A stretch of 64,000 nt of DNA, taken from contig NZ_CP010515.1 of NCBI RefSeq assembly GCF_003431325.1, positions 806,001-870,000 of the forward strand. Direction: 5' to 3'. The DNA is from Acidilobus sp. 7A (GTDB taxonomy: Archaea; Thermoproteota; Thermoprotei_A; Sulfolobales; Acidilobaceae). Below are positions 14,405 to 23,083 of the stretch, in pieces; the stretch's first letter is position 1; every line of letters starts with the position of its first letter. The notes under the pieces are model-generated. The model did not search any database, was not told the DNA's origin, and was given only the letters and a program-made list of their open reading frames with translations. Made by a program: the position numbers and the translations under genes.

Positions 14405-17143
14405 CTACGCCTTGACCCACCACCAGAATATGTTGTCGTTGCCCCCCGCTATCATTGGGTTCTCCTCCCACGTCACTGTCCCCAAGTAGCCAGCCATGTA
14501 GGGCTTGACCACCCAGTAGCTGTTGGGCTGAATAGTGTAGACATAGAAGTACAGCTGCACCGCAAGGTCCTCGGCCTGCCTGAACAGGTGTATTGAGGCC
14601 GTGGCGTTGGTGAGCTCGACGCCGTCGGCCTCGGCCATCAGGTCCTGCAGCTCCTGATACTCCATGGCCTCCTGCCAGAGCAGCTTGCCGATCTGGGGCT
14701 CAAGGCTCGGGCTAAGCCCTGGCCAGCTTATCTTAGAGGCGTTGAAGTAGGCGCTGAGGTTCTCCAGGTAGGTGACGTTCCAGCCGTCCGGGTCAGCCCA
14801 GACCATGCCAGTGTACTGGGCGTTCATCATGTCTGACGCCAGCGGGTAGTCGGCCACGTAGCCGCTATTCCAGATAGCCATGGGGTTCAGGTCAGGGACC
14901 CAGTATGAGAGCATGAGGGGCCACGGGAGGTAGAGCGGCACCGCGTTTATGTTTGGGTCTATGTTGTGGAGCGCCTGGGCCCACATCTCGGCAGCCGTGT
15001 AGTCAGTGGTGTCGCCGCTCTGGATCACTATCGGGAAGTAAACGCTTATGTTGTAGAAGCCGCTCTCCTCAAGCAGCCACTTTGCGTATGTCAGGTTGAA
15101 GGTCGGGCAGCCTGTCAGCTCCGACGGGGGTATGTATATGTCCAGGCCCCTTATTATGGCCCCGCAGTATGGGCTCCCGAAGTTGAAGTGGTACTTGGCG
15201 TTGCCAACTATGTCATTTATGTACTGGGTATAGTTGAAGGCGTAGGCGAAGGCCTCCCTCACAAGCGGGTTGGCGAAGTACCAGCTGGGGATGTTAAAGG
15301 ACGGGTTGAGCTGGTGCAGTAGGGTCTCGTTGACCTGGAGGTCGAAGCCGAAGAACTCCTCCAGCAGGCTCGGGGACTCATAAACCTTGGCCTCCCCCTC
15401 ACTCTCAAGCTGCAGCAGCTTAGGTATGAAGCTGTCGGGCAGGCTAACCACTATGTCGGCCTGCCCTGAGGCGAACGTCTCATATGCCGTCACGGGGTCC
15501 TTGACCCAGTATATGACTATGGTGTCGTTGGGCCTCGGCACGTAGGTTATGTTGGTCGGCCAGTACGGGTTCGGCTTGAGGACTATGCTCTGGCCTGGAG
15601 CGTAGGCCGCTATGTAGTAGGGCCCCGTCGCCATGGGGTCCCACCTGACCTGCTCGTTGTAGTCCCACTCGTTGGCCGTCTGCTCGTACTGGTAGAAGGC
15701 CTCGGCCAGCTGGGTGTAGTTGTGGTCGTAGAGGCCCGTGAAGTTTATGCCGTCTCCAACCTCCTCAAGCCACTTTGCGTCAAGTATGCCTGGCCCCCAG
15801 GCCTCGGCGAGGGCTGTGAAGAACACCTGAGGGGCCACCGGCCTAATTAGGTGGAAAGTCACGGTGTCCGTCGTGTTACTGTATGTTATGGCGTCCACTA
15901 TCTCCTCAGCCCCCTGGGTGTCATTGGGCGACGTAACTATGAACGTGAACGGCGTGTAGTTCGGTATGAGGTACTGGGCCAGTATCCAGCCCCTCGTCGC
16001 TGGCGCGCCCCCTGCGAGCAGCAGGTCCCTCACTAGGCTGTACCACACGTCATAAGCTGTTATCGGGTCGCCGTTTGCCGCCCTGAGGCCGGGCCTCACC
16101 TTGAACACGTACACTGTGTAGTTAGGCGATATTGCGCCGTACTCGTACCTTGCGGTCACGTTGCTCCAGTTGCCCACCGTGGGCAGGTACTCGGCCGCCA
16201 TGGGTATGAACTCAGTCGTGTAGGGGCCATCGTAGAGCAGGAGGGAGGCGAAGATGTTATCTATGACCTCAAAGCTTGTGGTGTCGTAGGCTATCGCCGG
16301 GTCGAAGCTAAACGGCCCTCCAGGCACGTTCTCGGCCGCTATTATTGTGCCCGGGTCCGGCACCGACGCCTGGGGGCTGAACAGCGAGAACGGCTCAGCC
16401 CGGGAGCTCACGGCTATGGTGTAACAGGACGTGTAGTTGTAGGTCGCGCCGCTGCTGACGTTCTCAGTAACTATGGTGAGGCAGACCGTGTAAAGGCCAG
16501 GCCTAGCATACATGGCAGTAACAGGGTTGACCTTGGGCTCCAGGTAGCTCACGTTGCCTGAGCCCGTCAGGGCCACCTGCTCGGCGTAGCCTGTGCCGTT
16601 GACCGAGGGCACAGCTGTGACGGTGCCGTTGCCGAGGTCCCACACGTATTTATCTATAGTCATGTTGGCCCCCGACGGCGGCTGGAGGAAGCCCGCGCTG
16701 AGGCTGACCGGCTGGTCCACGTTAGCCACGAAGGTAGAGGGCGCCACGATAGGCACAGTTATGAGCTGGGCGAAGCTCTCGTTGAGCTGAGGCGGCGCCA
16801 CAGTTATCTGTATAAGGTTGCCCTGGGAGCTGCCGACAAGCCTGCCCTTGTAGTAGATGGCGTAGTAGACGAGGTACCTGCCAGGGTGCCTGTAGACCAC
16901 CGTTGCGTAGCCGCTCGTGGAGTTGACCACAGAGCCGTTGCCAACGTAGAAGAGCACGTAGCTGCCCGGGGAAGCTGTAAATGAGCCCACGGACAGCTCC
17001 AGGGGCTGCCCGGCTATCGCTGTGTATGTGCTGGGCGCCGGCGGGCTCATGGAGAGCTGAGCGGGCGTCGTGGATGTGTGCTGCGTCAACGACCTGTGGT
17101 ACAGGAGCGCGCCAGCGGCAAGGGAGGCTACTACAACAACCAC
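14405..17143 (-). CDS. Very large ABC peptide-binding protein (SBP_bac_5) with PKD-like N-terminal region
   Basis: 912 residues from the first in-frame GTG; family members usually have 500-600. A hydrophobic N-terminus and Ser/Thr-Pro linker precede about 230 residues with PKD/Ig-like strands (GSYVLFYVGNGSV, then YVWDLGNGTV). The oligopeptide/nickel-binding domain starts near 265. The protein should bind peptides outside the membrane; no permease genes are adjacent. The annotated start is doubtful: it removes the basic N-terminal segment, and the relic at 9680-10089 shows this in an upstream frame that here is shifted by one base inside a 20-base palindrome (17171-17190). Removing one G would give a start at GTG 17222 or 17231. 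Confidence 0.82.
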   Translation of the reverse strand: MVVVVASLAAGALLYHRSLTQHTSTTPAQLSMSPPAPSTYTAIAGQPLELSVGSFTASPGSYVLFYVGNGSVVNSTSGYATVVYRHPGRYLVYYAIYYKGRLVGSSQGNLIQITVAPPQLNESFAQLITVPIVAPSTFVANVDQPVSLSAGFLQPPSGANMTIDKYVWDLGNGTVTAVPSVNGTGYAEQVALTGSGNVSYLEPKVNPVTAMYARPGLYTVCLTIVTENVSSGATYNYTSCYTIAVSSRAEPFSLFSPQASVPDPGTIIAAENVPGGPFSFDPAIAYDTTSFEVIDNIFASLLLYDGPYTTEFIPMAAEYLPTVGNWSNVTARYEYGAISPNYTVYVFKVRPGLRAANGDPITAYDVWYSLVRDLLLAGGAPATRGWILAQYLIPNYTPFTFIVTSPNDTQGAEEIVDAITYSNTTDTVTFHLIRPVAPQVFFTALAEAWGPGILDAKWLEEVGDGINFTGLYDHNYTQLAEAFYQYEQTANEWDYNEQVRWDPMATGPYYIAAYAPGQSIVLKPNPYWPTNITYVPRPNDTIVIYWVKDPVTAYETFASGQADIVVSLPDSFIPKLLQLESEGEAKVYESPSLLEEFFGFDLQVNETLLHQLNPSFNIPSWYFANPLVREAFAYAFNYTQYINDIVGNAKYHFNFGSPYCGAIIRGLDIYIPPSELTGCPTFNLTYAKWLLEESGFYNISVYFPIVIQSGDTTDYTAAEMWAQALHNIDPNINAVPLYLPWPLMLSYWVPDLNPMAIWNSGYVADYPLASDMMNAQYTGMVWADPDGWNVTYLENLSAYFNASKISWPGLSPSLEPQIGKLLWQEAMEYQELQDLMAEADGVELTNATASIHLFRQAEDLAVQLYFYVYTIQPNSYWVVKPYMAGYLGTVTWEENPMIAGGNDNIFWWWVKA

Positions 17144-17170
17144 AAGGGCCGCGAGGAGGGACCTACCAAT

Positions 17171-17231
17171 GGAGGCCCTCGAGGGCCTCCAGGCGAAGCC
17201 ACACCACCTTAAACGACTCCACCGCCCTCAC
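17171..17231 (-). other. Suspected frameshifted 5' end of the peptide-binding protein gene
   Basis: From GTG 17231 or 17222 the minus strand encodes RAVESFKVVWLRLEALEG, then hits a stop. Without one G of the run at 17176-17178 it would read on into ASIGRSLLAALVVVV and the annotated gene. The relic at 9680-10089 has one base fewer at this place and stays in frame. 17171-17190 is a perfect 20-base palindrome. A TATA-like GCTTAAAAGG (about 17266-17275) and GAGAGG before GTG 17231 support an upstream start. Confidence 0.55.
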
Positions 17232-17338
17232 ACCTCTCTGGGCTATCCGACGATGCTAGGGAAGACCTTTTAAGCTTAACGCTTGGCCCCCTGGCTAATG
17301 GGAAGATAAGGGGGCCGCTGAAGAAGTACCCATCGGGG

Positions 17339-17424
17339 CGCTATCGACAGAGGCCGTGGCAATCGTGGAGCACTCAAGCAAGTACCTGCCCTGGGTGTGG
17401 AACAGCAGGGCAGGCGTCCTGACG
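17339..17424 (+). pseudogene. Short relic of an APC permease
   Basis: Encodes ALSTEAVAIVEHSSKYLPWV then WNSRAGVLT and a stop. It is clearly related to the segment VEAVAIVEYSSEYLPWVW of the 10538 permease. Nothing of the rest remains. Confidence 0.7.
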
Positions 17425-17582
17425 TAGCCCCTCTCCCTAATGTGGTCTATCCAGAGACCCCCTTAGCTGGCCTCTGCACGAGGGGAACGTCGACCCTTAT
17501 CACCTCGCTGGCGTCGACCCCTCCCTGCCCTAACTAATATCGTGTCCCCAGGGCCAACCGCGAGGGAGCCGTCTATTAGCTT
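17425..17582 (-). pseudogene. Possible frame-broken gene relic, unidentified
   Basis: On the minus strand an open stretch KLIDGSLAVGPGDTILVRAG continues only after a frame change as GVDASEVIRVDVPLVQRPAK, and after another as WIDHIRERGYV. Three coding-like pieces in order suggest a decayed gene between hyuB and the permease relic. I do not recognise the family. Confidence 0.25.
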
Positions 17583-17617
17583 CCACCTCCTCCATGCCGG
17601 GGGCGTAGGCTTAGGAC

Positions 17618-19195
17618 TTATGCCTCTTCGGGGCCGTAGCCGCCGCCCCCTGGGGTCTCTATTATCACCTCGTCGCCAGGCCCCAGCTCCAGGGTCACTG
17701 TGGGCACCACCTCCTCGACCCTGCCGTCAGCCCTAACCACTTTCACCCTGGCGGGCTCCCCAGGCGAGCCACTGGCGATCCCCCATGGCCTGTGCCTGAA
17801 CCTGCTGGCCATTATCGAGAGCCTGGCCGGCGCCGTCACCCTGAACGACCTAACTATGCCGTCCCCTCCCCTGTACTTCCCTTTGCCCCCGCTGCCATCC
17901 CTCACCCTGTACGACGTGAACACGATGGGGTATGAGGCCTCCGCCACCTCAATGGGAGTGTTCATGGTGTTCGTCATGTTCGTGTGGACGGCCGAGACGC
18001 CGTCCCCGTTAGGCCTTGCCCCCGAGCCTCCGCCGATGGTCTCGTAGTAGGCCCAGGTCCTGCCTGTCCTTGGGTCCACCCCTCCTATCATCACGTTCAT
18101 CATGGTGCCAGAAGAGGCCGCCGGGACCCTGTCGGGCATCGCGCTTGAGAGCGCCCTCAGGATCACGTCAACTATCCTCTGGCTCGTCTCGAGGTTGCCT
18201 CCCGCGACGGGGGCAGGCGGCCTGGCGTTAAGCATGGAGCCCTCTGGGGCGAGGACGTTAATCATTGAGTAGAGGCCCTCGTTGACCGGGACCTCGGACC
18301 TCATGAGCGACCTAATGGCGAAGGAGGAGGCGGCGTAGGTCACGCCGAAGACGGCGTTCAGGGGCCTCTGGACCTGGGGCGGGGCGCTGAGCTCAACCCT
18401 GACCACCTCGCCTATAGTGACCCTAGCGCCTATCGTTACGTCATCGCCCTCTGATGGGCCAACCTCAAGGACGTCAGAGGCCTCGAAGGTCCCCCTTGGC
18501 CAGCCCTCAAGCTCCCTCCTGACGAGCTCCCTGGCGTACTCAATGGACCTCCTCCAGCCTGAGGTCACCTGGTCAAGGCCGTACCTCCCTATGAGCTCCC
18601 TCACCCTGGCGACTCCAGTTAGGTTAGCCGCCACCTGGGCGCTCAGGTCGCCCTCCGCCGCCTCAGGGGCCTTCACGTTAGCTAGGTAGAGCCTCACGAC
18701 GTCCTTCCTTATGGTGCCTCCCTCGACGAGCTTAGTTGGGGGTATGATGAGGCCTTCCTCATATATTGTTGAGGCCTGGGGGTTTATGCTGCCGAAGGCG
18801 GGGCCGCCGACGTCTACGTGGTGCGCCTTGTTGACCACGTACGCCACTAGCCTGCCGTTAAGGTAAACTGGCGCCATCACGGTTACGTCGTTAAGGTGGG
18901 TCCCAGTTATGTAGGGGTCGTTCGAGAACAGCATGTCCCCCTCCTCGAGCTCAATTCCCTCCTTCTCCATGACCTTTAGGAGGTTCTTGACGCCAACCCT
19001 CAGGGAGCCGAGGTGGACAGGTATGTGCTCCGCCTGGGCGACTACGTTGCCCTCTGGGTCTACCACGGCGCAGCTGTGGTCGGCCCTCTCCCTTATGTTG
19101 GGGGAGAGGGCTGACCTCCTGAGAGCTACCCCCATCTCCTCGGCTATGAAGGCCGTGGCCCTATGGACCACTTCCCATGAGGTCAAGCAGGTCAC
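17618..19195 (-). CDS. hyuB: Hydantoinase B / oxoprolinase beta subunit
   Basis: 525 residues spanning the hydantoinase B family: N-terminal RRSALSPNIRERADHSCAVVD, DMLFSNDPYITGTHLNDVTV, and the C-terminal glycine-rich FRHRPWGIASG and TPGGGGYGPEE. With HyuA it should form an ATP-dependent amidohydrolase that opens cyclic amides such as N-methylhydantoin or 5-oxoproline; acetone carboxylases share the fold. The gene overlaps the hyuA stop by four bases, indicating translational coupling. In a peptide-using cell, 5-oxoproline recycling to glutamate, next to GDH, is a reasonable but unproven role. Confidence 0.88.
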   Translation of the reverse strand: MTCLTSWEVVHRATAFIAEEMGVALRRSALSPNIRERADHSCAVVDPEGNVVAQAEHIPVHLGSLRVGVKNLLKVMEKEGIELEEGDMLFSNDPYITGTHLNDVTVMAPVYLNGRLVAYVVNKAHHVDVGGPAFGSINPQASTIYEEGLIIPPTKLVEGGTIRKDVVRLYLANVKAPEAAEGDLSAQVAANLTGVARVRELIGRYGLDQVTSGWRRSIEYARELVRRELEGWPRGTFEASDVLEVGPSEGDDVTIGARVTIGEVVRVELSAPPQVQRPLNAVFGVTYAASSFAIRSLMRSEVPVNEGLYSMINVLAPEGSMLNARPPAPVAGGNLETSQRIVDVILRALSSAMPDRVPAASSGTMMNVMIGGVDPRTGRTWAYYETIGGGSGARPNGDGVSAVHTNMTNTMNTPIEVAEASYPIVFTSYRVRDGSGGKGKYRGGDGIVRSFRVTAPARLSIMASRFRHRPWGIASGSPGEPARVKVVRADGRVEEVVPTVTLELGPGDEVIIETPGGGGYGPEEA

Positions 19196-21162
19196 CTCCT
19201 CATTATGAAGGCCCTCATGGGGCCCACCTCGCCCCTCCAGCCCCTCGGCACAACTATGGTCGAGCTGTACTCCTCCACGATGGCCGGCCCCTCGACCCTG
19301 AAGCCCTTGGGCAGCTCCTCCCTCCTGTAGACGGGCACCTCGTCCCAGGAGCCCGATATGTAGGTCCTCCTGTACGCTATCGGCCTCGCCTCGCCCCCCT
19401 CCCTGGCCTCCCCGAGGCTGACCCTGGTCCTCCTTATCACGGCAAACACCCTTGCGGCCACGACCTCCACAGGCCTGTCAAGGGTGAAGCCGTAGGCCTC
19501 CCTGTGGGCCCTCTCAAAGGCCTCCCTGACAGACCCAGGGCTGAGATCCTGGGGCGCCCTTATCGTGAGCTCCCAGCCCTGCCCCTGGTACCTCACGTCG
19601 AGGAGCCTGATGAAGTAGTCCACGCGGCCCAGCCTTTTCATTAGGTCGCCCTCAAGCTCGGCGAACGCCCCCTCAAGGTCTCCTGGGAACGGCCTCCTGG
19701 CCTCGTACTTCAAGTCGGCCATCAGCAGGCCAAGGGCGCTGAAGAGCCCCGGCTCAGGGGGAACTATGACCCTCCTTGAGCCAACCTCCTCAGCGAGCTC
19801 AGTAGCGTGCTGAGGGCCGGCGCCTCCGAAGGCAATTATCGAGAACTCCGAGGGGTCGAGGCCCCTCTCAACTGTTACAAGCCTTATGGCCCTGGCCATC
19901 TCGAGGTTTGCGAGCTCAACGGCCTGGGAGGCCACGGCCTCTGGGTCGCCTAGCCTTGAGAGGGCCTGAAGCGCCAGCTCGGGCCTGAGCCTTATGAGGC
20001 CTCCCGCCAGCTCGGTCGGCAGCCTGCCCAGGGCCAGGTTCGCGTCAGTGAGCGTTGCCCTGTCGCCCCCCATGCCATATGAGGCCGGCCCAGGGTCGGC
20101 GCCAGCGCTTAAGGGCCCTACCCTCAGAGCCCCTGCCTCGTCCCTCCATATTATCGTGCCGCCCCCCGCCGAGACCTCCGCCAGGTCGACGAACGGAAAC
20201 TTCACCGGGTAGCCTGAGCCCCTCACGACCCTGCCGTAGTGCACCTCTCCCCCTACCTCGTACTCCGTCGTCACCTCGACATCGCCGTTGACTATTGAGC
20301 TAGCCTTAGCCGTCGTGCCCCCCATGTCGAAGCCTATGGCCATGTTGACCTCGAGCTCCCTTGACAGGGCGGCGGCCGCTATGGCCCCCGCGGCGGGGCC
20401 TGACTCTATCAGCTGAACCGGCCTGAGGGAGGCCTCCTCAACGTCAACGAGGCCCCCGGCGCTGGACATGACGCTCAGCGACGAGGCCCCTAAGCCCGAA
20501 AGGGATCCCCAGAGGCCCTCGAGGTACCTTGAGACTATTGGCCTGAGGACAGCGTTGACCACGGCCGTTGAGGTCCTCTCGTACTCCCTCAGCTCAGGGG
20601 CGACCTCAGAGGAGGCCGTCACGTACCTGAGCCTGCGCGAGAGGACCTCCTTGGCCTTCAGCTCGTTTGAGGGGTTGCGGTAGGAGTTCAGGAAAGAGAT
20701 GGCTGCCGAGACGACGCCCCTCCTCACCATGTCTTCAGCGACCCTCTCCAGCTCACCCTCATCCACGGGCCTCTCAACAGTGCCGTCGGCCAGGGTCCTC
20801 TCGCTTACCTCGTACCTGAGCTCCCTAGGCACCAGCTGCCTTGGCCTGCTGAAGAAGAGGTTGTAGAGCTGCGGCCTGTTCTGCCTCCCTATCTCAATTA
20901 CGTCCCTGAAGCCCCTCGTGGTGACCAGGGCCGTCCTGGGCAGCTCAAGGCCTACCTGGCCCAGGAGCGAGTTGGTGGCTATGGTGGTGGCGTGGAGTAC
21001 CTCGAAGGGGGCCTCAGGCGAGACAGCCTTAAGGCCGTCTATGACCCCCCTCTCCGGCTCCCTGGGCGTCGTTGGGACCTTTGAGAGCCTCAGCCTCCCA
21101 GACTCGTCAAGGTAGACTACGTCAGTGAACGTGCCGCCCACGTCAACAGCGGCGACGCGCAA
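19192..21162 (-). CDS. hyuA: Hydantoinase A / oxoprolinase alpha subunit
   Basis: 656 residues. The actin-like ATP-binding start VDVGGTFTDVVYLDE (about 6-20), the second phosphate segment AIGFDMGGTTAKAS and the late FGGAGPQHATELAEE are the hallmarks of the HyuA family. It should supply ATP-dependent substrate activation to HyuB, whose gene overlaps its stop by four bases. The TTG start gives MRVAAVDVGG, the usual N-terminus. The upstream gap 21163-21444 holds a purine-rich site and a 25-codon frame on the plus strand (21234-21311) that I do not consider a gene. Confidence 0.88.
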   Translation of the reverse strand: MRVAAVDVGGTFTDVVYLDESGRLRLSKVPTTPREPERGVIDGLKAVSPEAPFEVLHATTIATNSLLGQVGLELPRTALVTTRGFRDVIEIGRQNRPQLYNLFFSRPRQLVPRELRYEVSERTLADGTVERPVDEGELERVAEDMVRRGVVSAAISFLNSYRNPSNELKAKEVLSRRLRYVTASSEVAPELREYERTSTAVVNAVLRPIVSRYLEGLWGSLSGLGASSLSVMSSAGGLVDVEEASLRPVQLIESGPAAGAIAAAALSRELEVNMAIGFDMGGTTAKASSIVNGDVEVTTEYEVGGEVHYGRVVRGSGYPVKFPFVDLAEVSAGGGTIIWRDEAGALRVGPLSAGADPGPASYGMGGDRATLTDANLALGRLPTELAGGLIRLRPELALQALSRLGDPEAVASQAVELANLEMARAIRLVTVERGLDPSEFSIIAFGGAGPQHATELAEEVGSRRVIVPPEPGLFSALGLLMADLKYEARRPFPGDLEGAFAELEGDLMKRLGRVDYFIRLLDVRYQGQGWELTIRAPQDLSPGSVREAFERAHREAYGFTLDRPVEVVAARVFAVIRRTRVSLGEAREGGEARPIAYRRTYISGSWDEVPVYRREELPKGFRVEGPAIVEEYSSTIVVPRGWRGEVGPMRAFIMRR

Positions 21163-21444
21163 GCAGCTGAGCCCTCTCAGGGCTAGCGCAGGACGACAAA
21201 ATAGCCGCTTAGCCTTGCCCTAAGGAGGGCAAAATGGATGTCGTTATCAGAGAGCTGAGGTGGGCGACGCAGATGCCTTATCTCCAACTACTATACTCAT
21301 TACTAAACTAGGCCAAGGAGGGCCCCCTTTCGGTATGACCTAGCCTCCCCAGAGGCCAGACCTCCCTCTAGGGCATCGGCTTTAGGCCTGGGGCCTGTAG
21401 CTGAGCGTTAAACTCCTGGCATCAGCGGGCAGCAGGGAAAGTGC

Positions 21445-22755
21445 ATGGAGATACTGGTGATAGGTGGCGGAGCCGCTGGCATGTCGGCCGCCTCCTGGGC
21501 CAGGAGGAAGGCGCCCGAGGCCAGGATAACCGTCCTCGAGAGGACCAACATAATAAGCCACGCCCCCTGCGGCGTGCCCTACTACATAGGAGGGCTGTTC
21601 AAGGACTACTGGCTGCTCCAGGCCTACGACGTCAAGTTCTTCAGGGAGAGGAGGAACATAGAGGTGTTGACTAACGCTGAGGCCGAGGAGCTTGACGTAA
21701 GGTCAAGGGTCGTCGTGGCCAGGGTGGGCGGGCAGAGGGCTAAGCTGGAGTTCGACAGGCTGATAGTGGCCACCGGCGCGAGGCCCAGGAGGCTCCTCAG
21801 CGCTGACGCCAGGGTGCTTTACGTTCATCACCCAGCAGACGCTGAGGCTGCCAGGAGGGCGGCGGAGGCAGCCAGGGAGGTCACGGTGGTCGGGGGAGGG
21901 GTCCTGGGCGTTGAGGTGGCGGAGCAGCTGAGGAACATGGGCAAGGCGGTCCACCTGGTGCACAGGGGGCCCTACCTGATGAGCAGGGACCTGGACGAGG
22001 AGCTGGGCTCGGCCCTCACGCAGATGGCCAGGGGGGCCGGCATAGACGTCAGGCTTGGGGTTACTGTGTCTGAGGTAAATGACAGCAGGGTGAGGCTCAG
22101 CGACGGCTCGTACCTGAACTCGGACCTGGTGATAGCGGCCGTCGGGGTTGAGCCGAACGTCGACCTCGTGAGGGGGCAGCTGAGGCTCGGGCCCCACGGC
22201 GCCATAGCGGTTAACGACAGGATGGAGGCGACCTACGACTACGTCTTCGCGGCTGGCGACGCGATGGAGCACAGGAACCTGGTCACAGGGCAGCCCTACT
22301 GGAGTCCCCTGGCCCCCATAGCTAACAAGTCAGGCCTCGTGGCGGGGGTCAACGCCGCCGGGGGAGACAAGAGGTTCCCCGGGGTCCTGGGCGACATAGT
22401 TACCAGGTTTGAGGGGGTTGCCTTCGGCAGGGTGGGCCTCAACGAGAGGGAGGCCAGGGAGGCGGGGATCAGGTACGTGACCTCAATAATAACGACGAGG
22501 TCGAGGGCCAGGTACTACCCAGGAGGGGGCGACGTGACTGTGAAGCTCCTGGCCGAGGAGTCGAGCGGGATCATAATAGGGGGCCAGGTCGCTGGGCCAG
22601 AGGAGGTCATAGGCAGGCTGGGCGTCATAGCGGCTGCGATCATGAGGAGGATGACGGCCGATGACCTGTTCTTCGTGGAGATGGGCTACCACCCGAGCTC
22701 AGGCAGGGCCTGGGACCCCGTAGTGCTGGCCGCCAGGCAGCTCATGAGGGTGTGA
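21445..22755 (+). CDS. NADH oxidase / CoA-disulfide reductase-like flavoprotein
   Basis: 436 residues. FAD motif VIGGGAAGMSAASWAR (5-20), a single redox-active Cys in SHAPCGVPYYIGG (Cys42), NAD motif VVGGGVLGVEVAEQL (about 151-165) and the second FAD motif VFAAGDAMEH. The C-terminal dimer domain ends DLFFVEMGYHPSSGRAWDP. This single-cysteine class reduces CoA disulfide or uses NAD(P)H to reduce oxygen or sulfur compounds in the cytoplasm; which one applies cannot be read from the sequence. The start is ATG. The C-terminal 155 bases are almost perfectly repeated in the relic at 40421-40631. Confidence 0.85.
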   Translation: MEILVIGGGAAGMSAASWARRKAPEARITVLERTNIISHAPCGVPYYIGGLFKDYWLLQAYDVKFFRERRNIEVLTNAEAEELDVRSRVVVARVGGQRAKLEFDRLIVATGARPRRLLSADARVLYVHHPADAEAARRAAEAAREVTVVGGGVLGVEVAEQLRNMGKAVHLVHRGPYLMSRDLDEELGSALTQMARGAGIDVRLGVTVSEVNDSRVRLSDGSYLNSDLVIAAVGVEPNVDLVRGQLRLGPHGAIAVNDRMEATYDYVFAAGDAMEHRNLVTGQPYWSPLAPIANKSGLVAGVNAAGGDKRFPGVLGDIVTRFEGVAFGRVGLNEREAREAGIRYVTSIITTRSRARYYPGGGDVTVKLLAEESSGIIIGGQVAGPEEVIGRLGVIAAAIMRRMTADDLFFVEMGYHPSSGRAWDPVVLAARQLMRV

Positions 22756-22801
22756 GCCTCCGAATAACCCTTCTCGCGCCTGGGTCGCAGGTACTGGCGG
22801 C

Positions 22802-22821
22802 CCCCGCCCTAAAGGGCGGGG
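22802..22821. repeat. Palindromic repeat, IS200/IS605-end-like (copy 2)
   Basis: Perfect 8-bp stem CCCCGCCC/GGGCGGGG with loop TAAA, the most perfect of the set. It lies about 230 bases before copy 3; together they bracket a short gene-poor segment. Confidence 0.55.
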
Positions 22822-22934
22822 CTCTGCGTCCGCTGGGCCTTCCCCATCACCTCTCAGGCCCCGCCGTCAGCCCCGGGGAGGCGCGGGCTCACTGCCTGCT
22901 AAGCTCGCCCGCGCCCAACTCCACAGCAAAGTTC

Positions 22935-22961
22935 GGGCAAAAGGCTCATAAGCTTTTGCCC
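22935..22961. promoter_or_regulatory. Inverted repeat before the MobA-like gene
   Basis: GGGCAAAAG (22935-22943) and CTTTTGCCC (22953-22961) are perfect arms around nine bases that include CATAAG, a TATA-like core. It lies about 120 bases before the GTG of the transferase and could be an operator or the remnant of a mobile segment. Confidence 0.4.
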
Positions 22962-23050
22962 AATTATTCTCTTAGTGCTGAGATGAGTCTGGTGGCCGTC
23001 CTCAGGGAGGATAAGGGCAACGCTCCGTTGCACTGGGCAATAAGAGATCT

Positions 23051-23067
23051 CCCCGCCCTGAAGGGCG
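23051..23067. repeat. Palindromic repeat, IS200/IS605-end-like (copy 3)
   Basis: CGCCC/GGGCG with loop TGAA, immediately upstream of the GTG of the MobA-like gene. The following GAAGCCTCC resembles the flank of the other copies. Confidence 0.5.
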
Positions 23068-23083
23068 AAGCCTCCAACTGGGG

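Noticed and set aside
21234-21311. 25-codon frame with AAGGAGGGC before ATG, upstream of the flavoprotein gene
   Set aside because: No promoter, no terminator and no recognisable feature; a purine-rich site alone is common by chance here.
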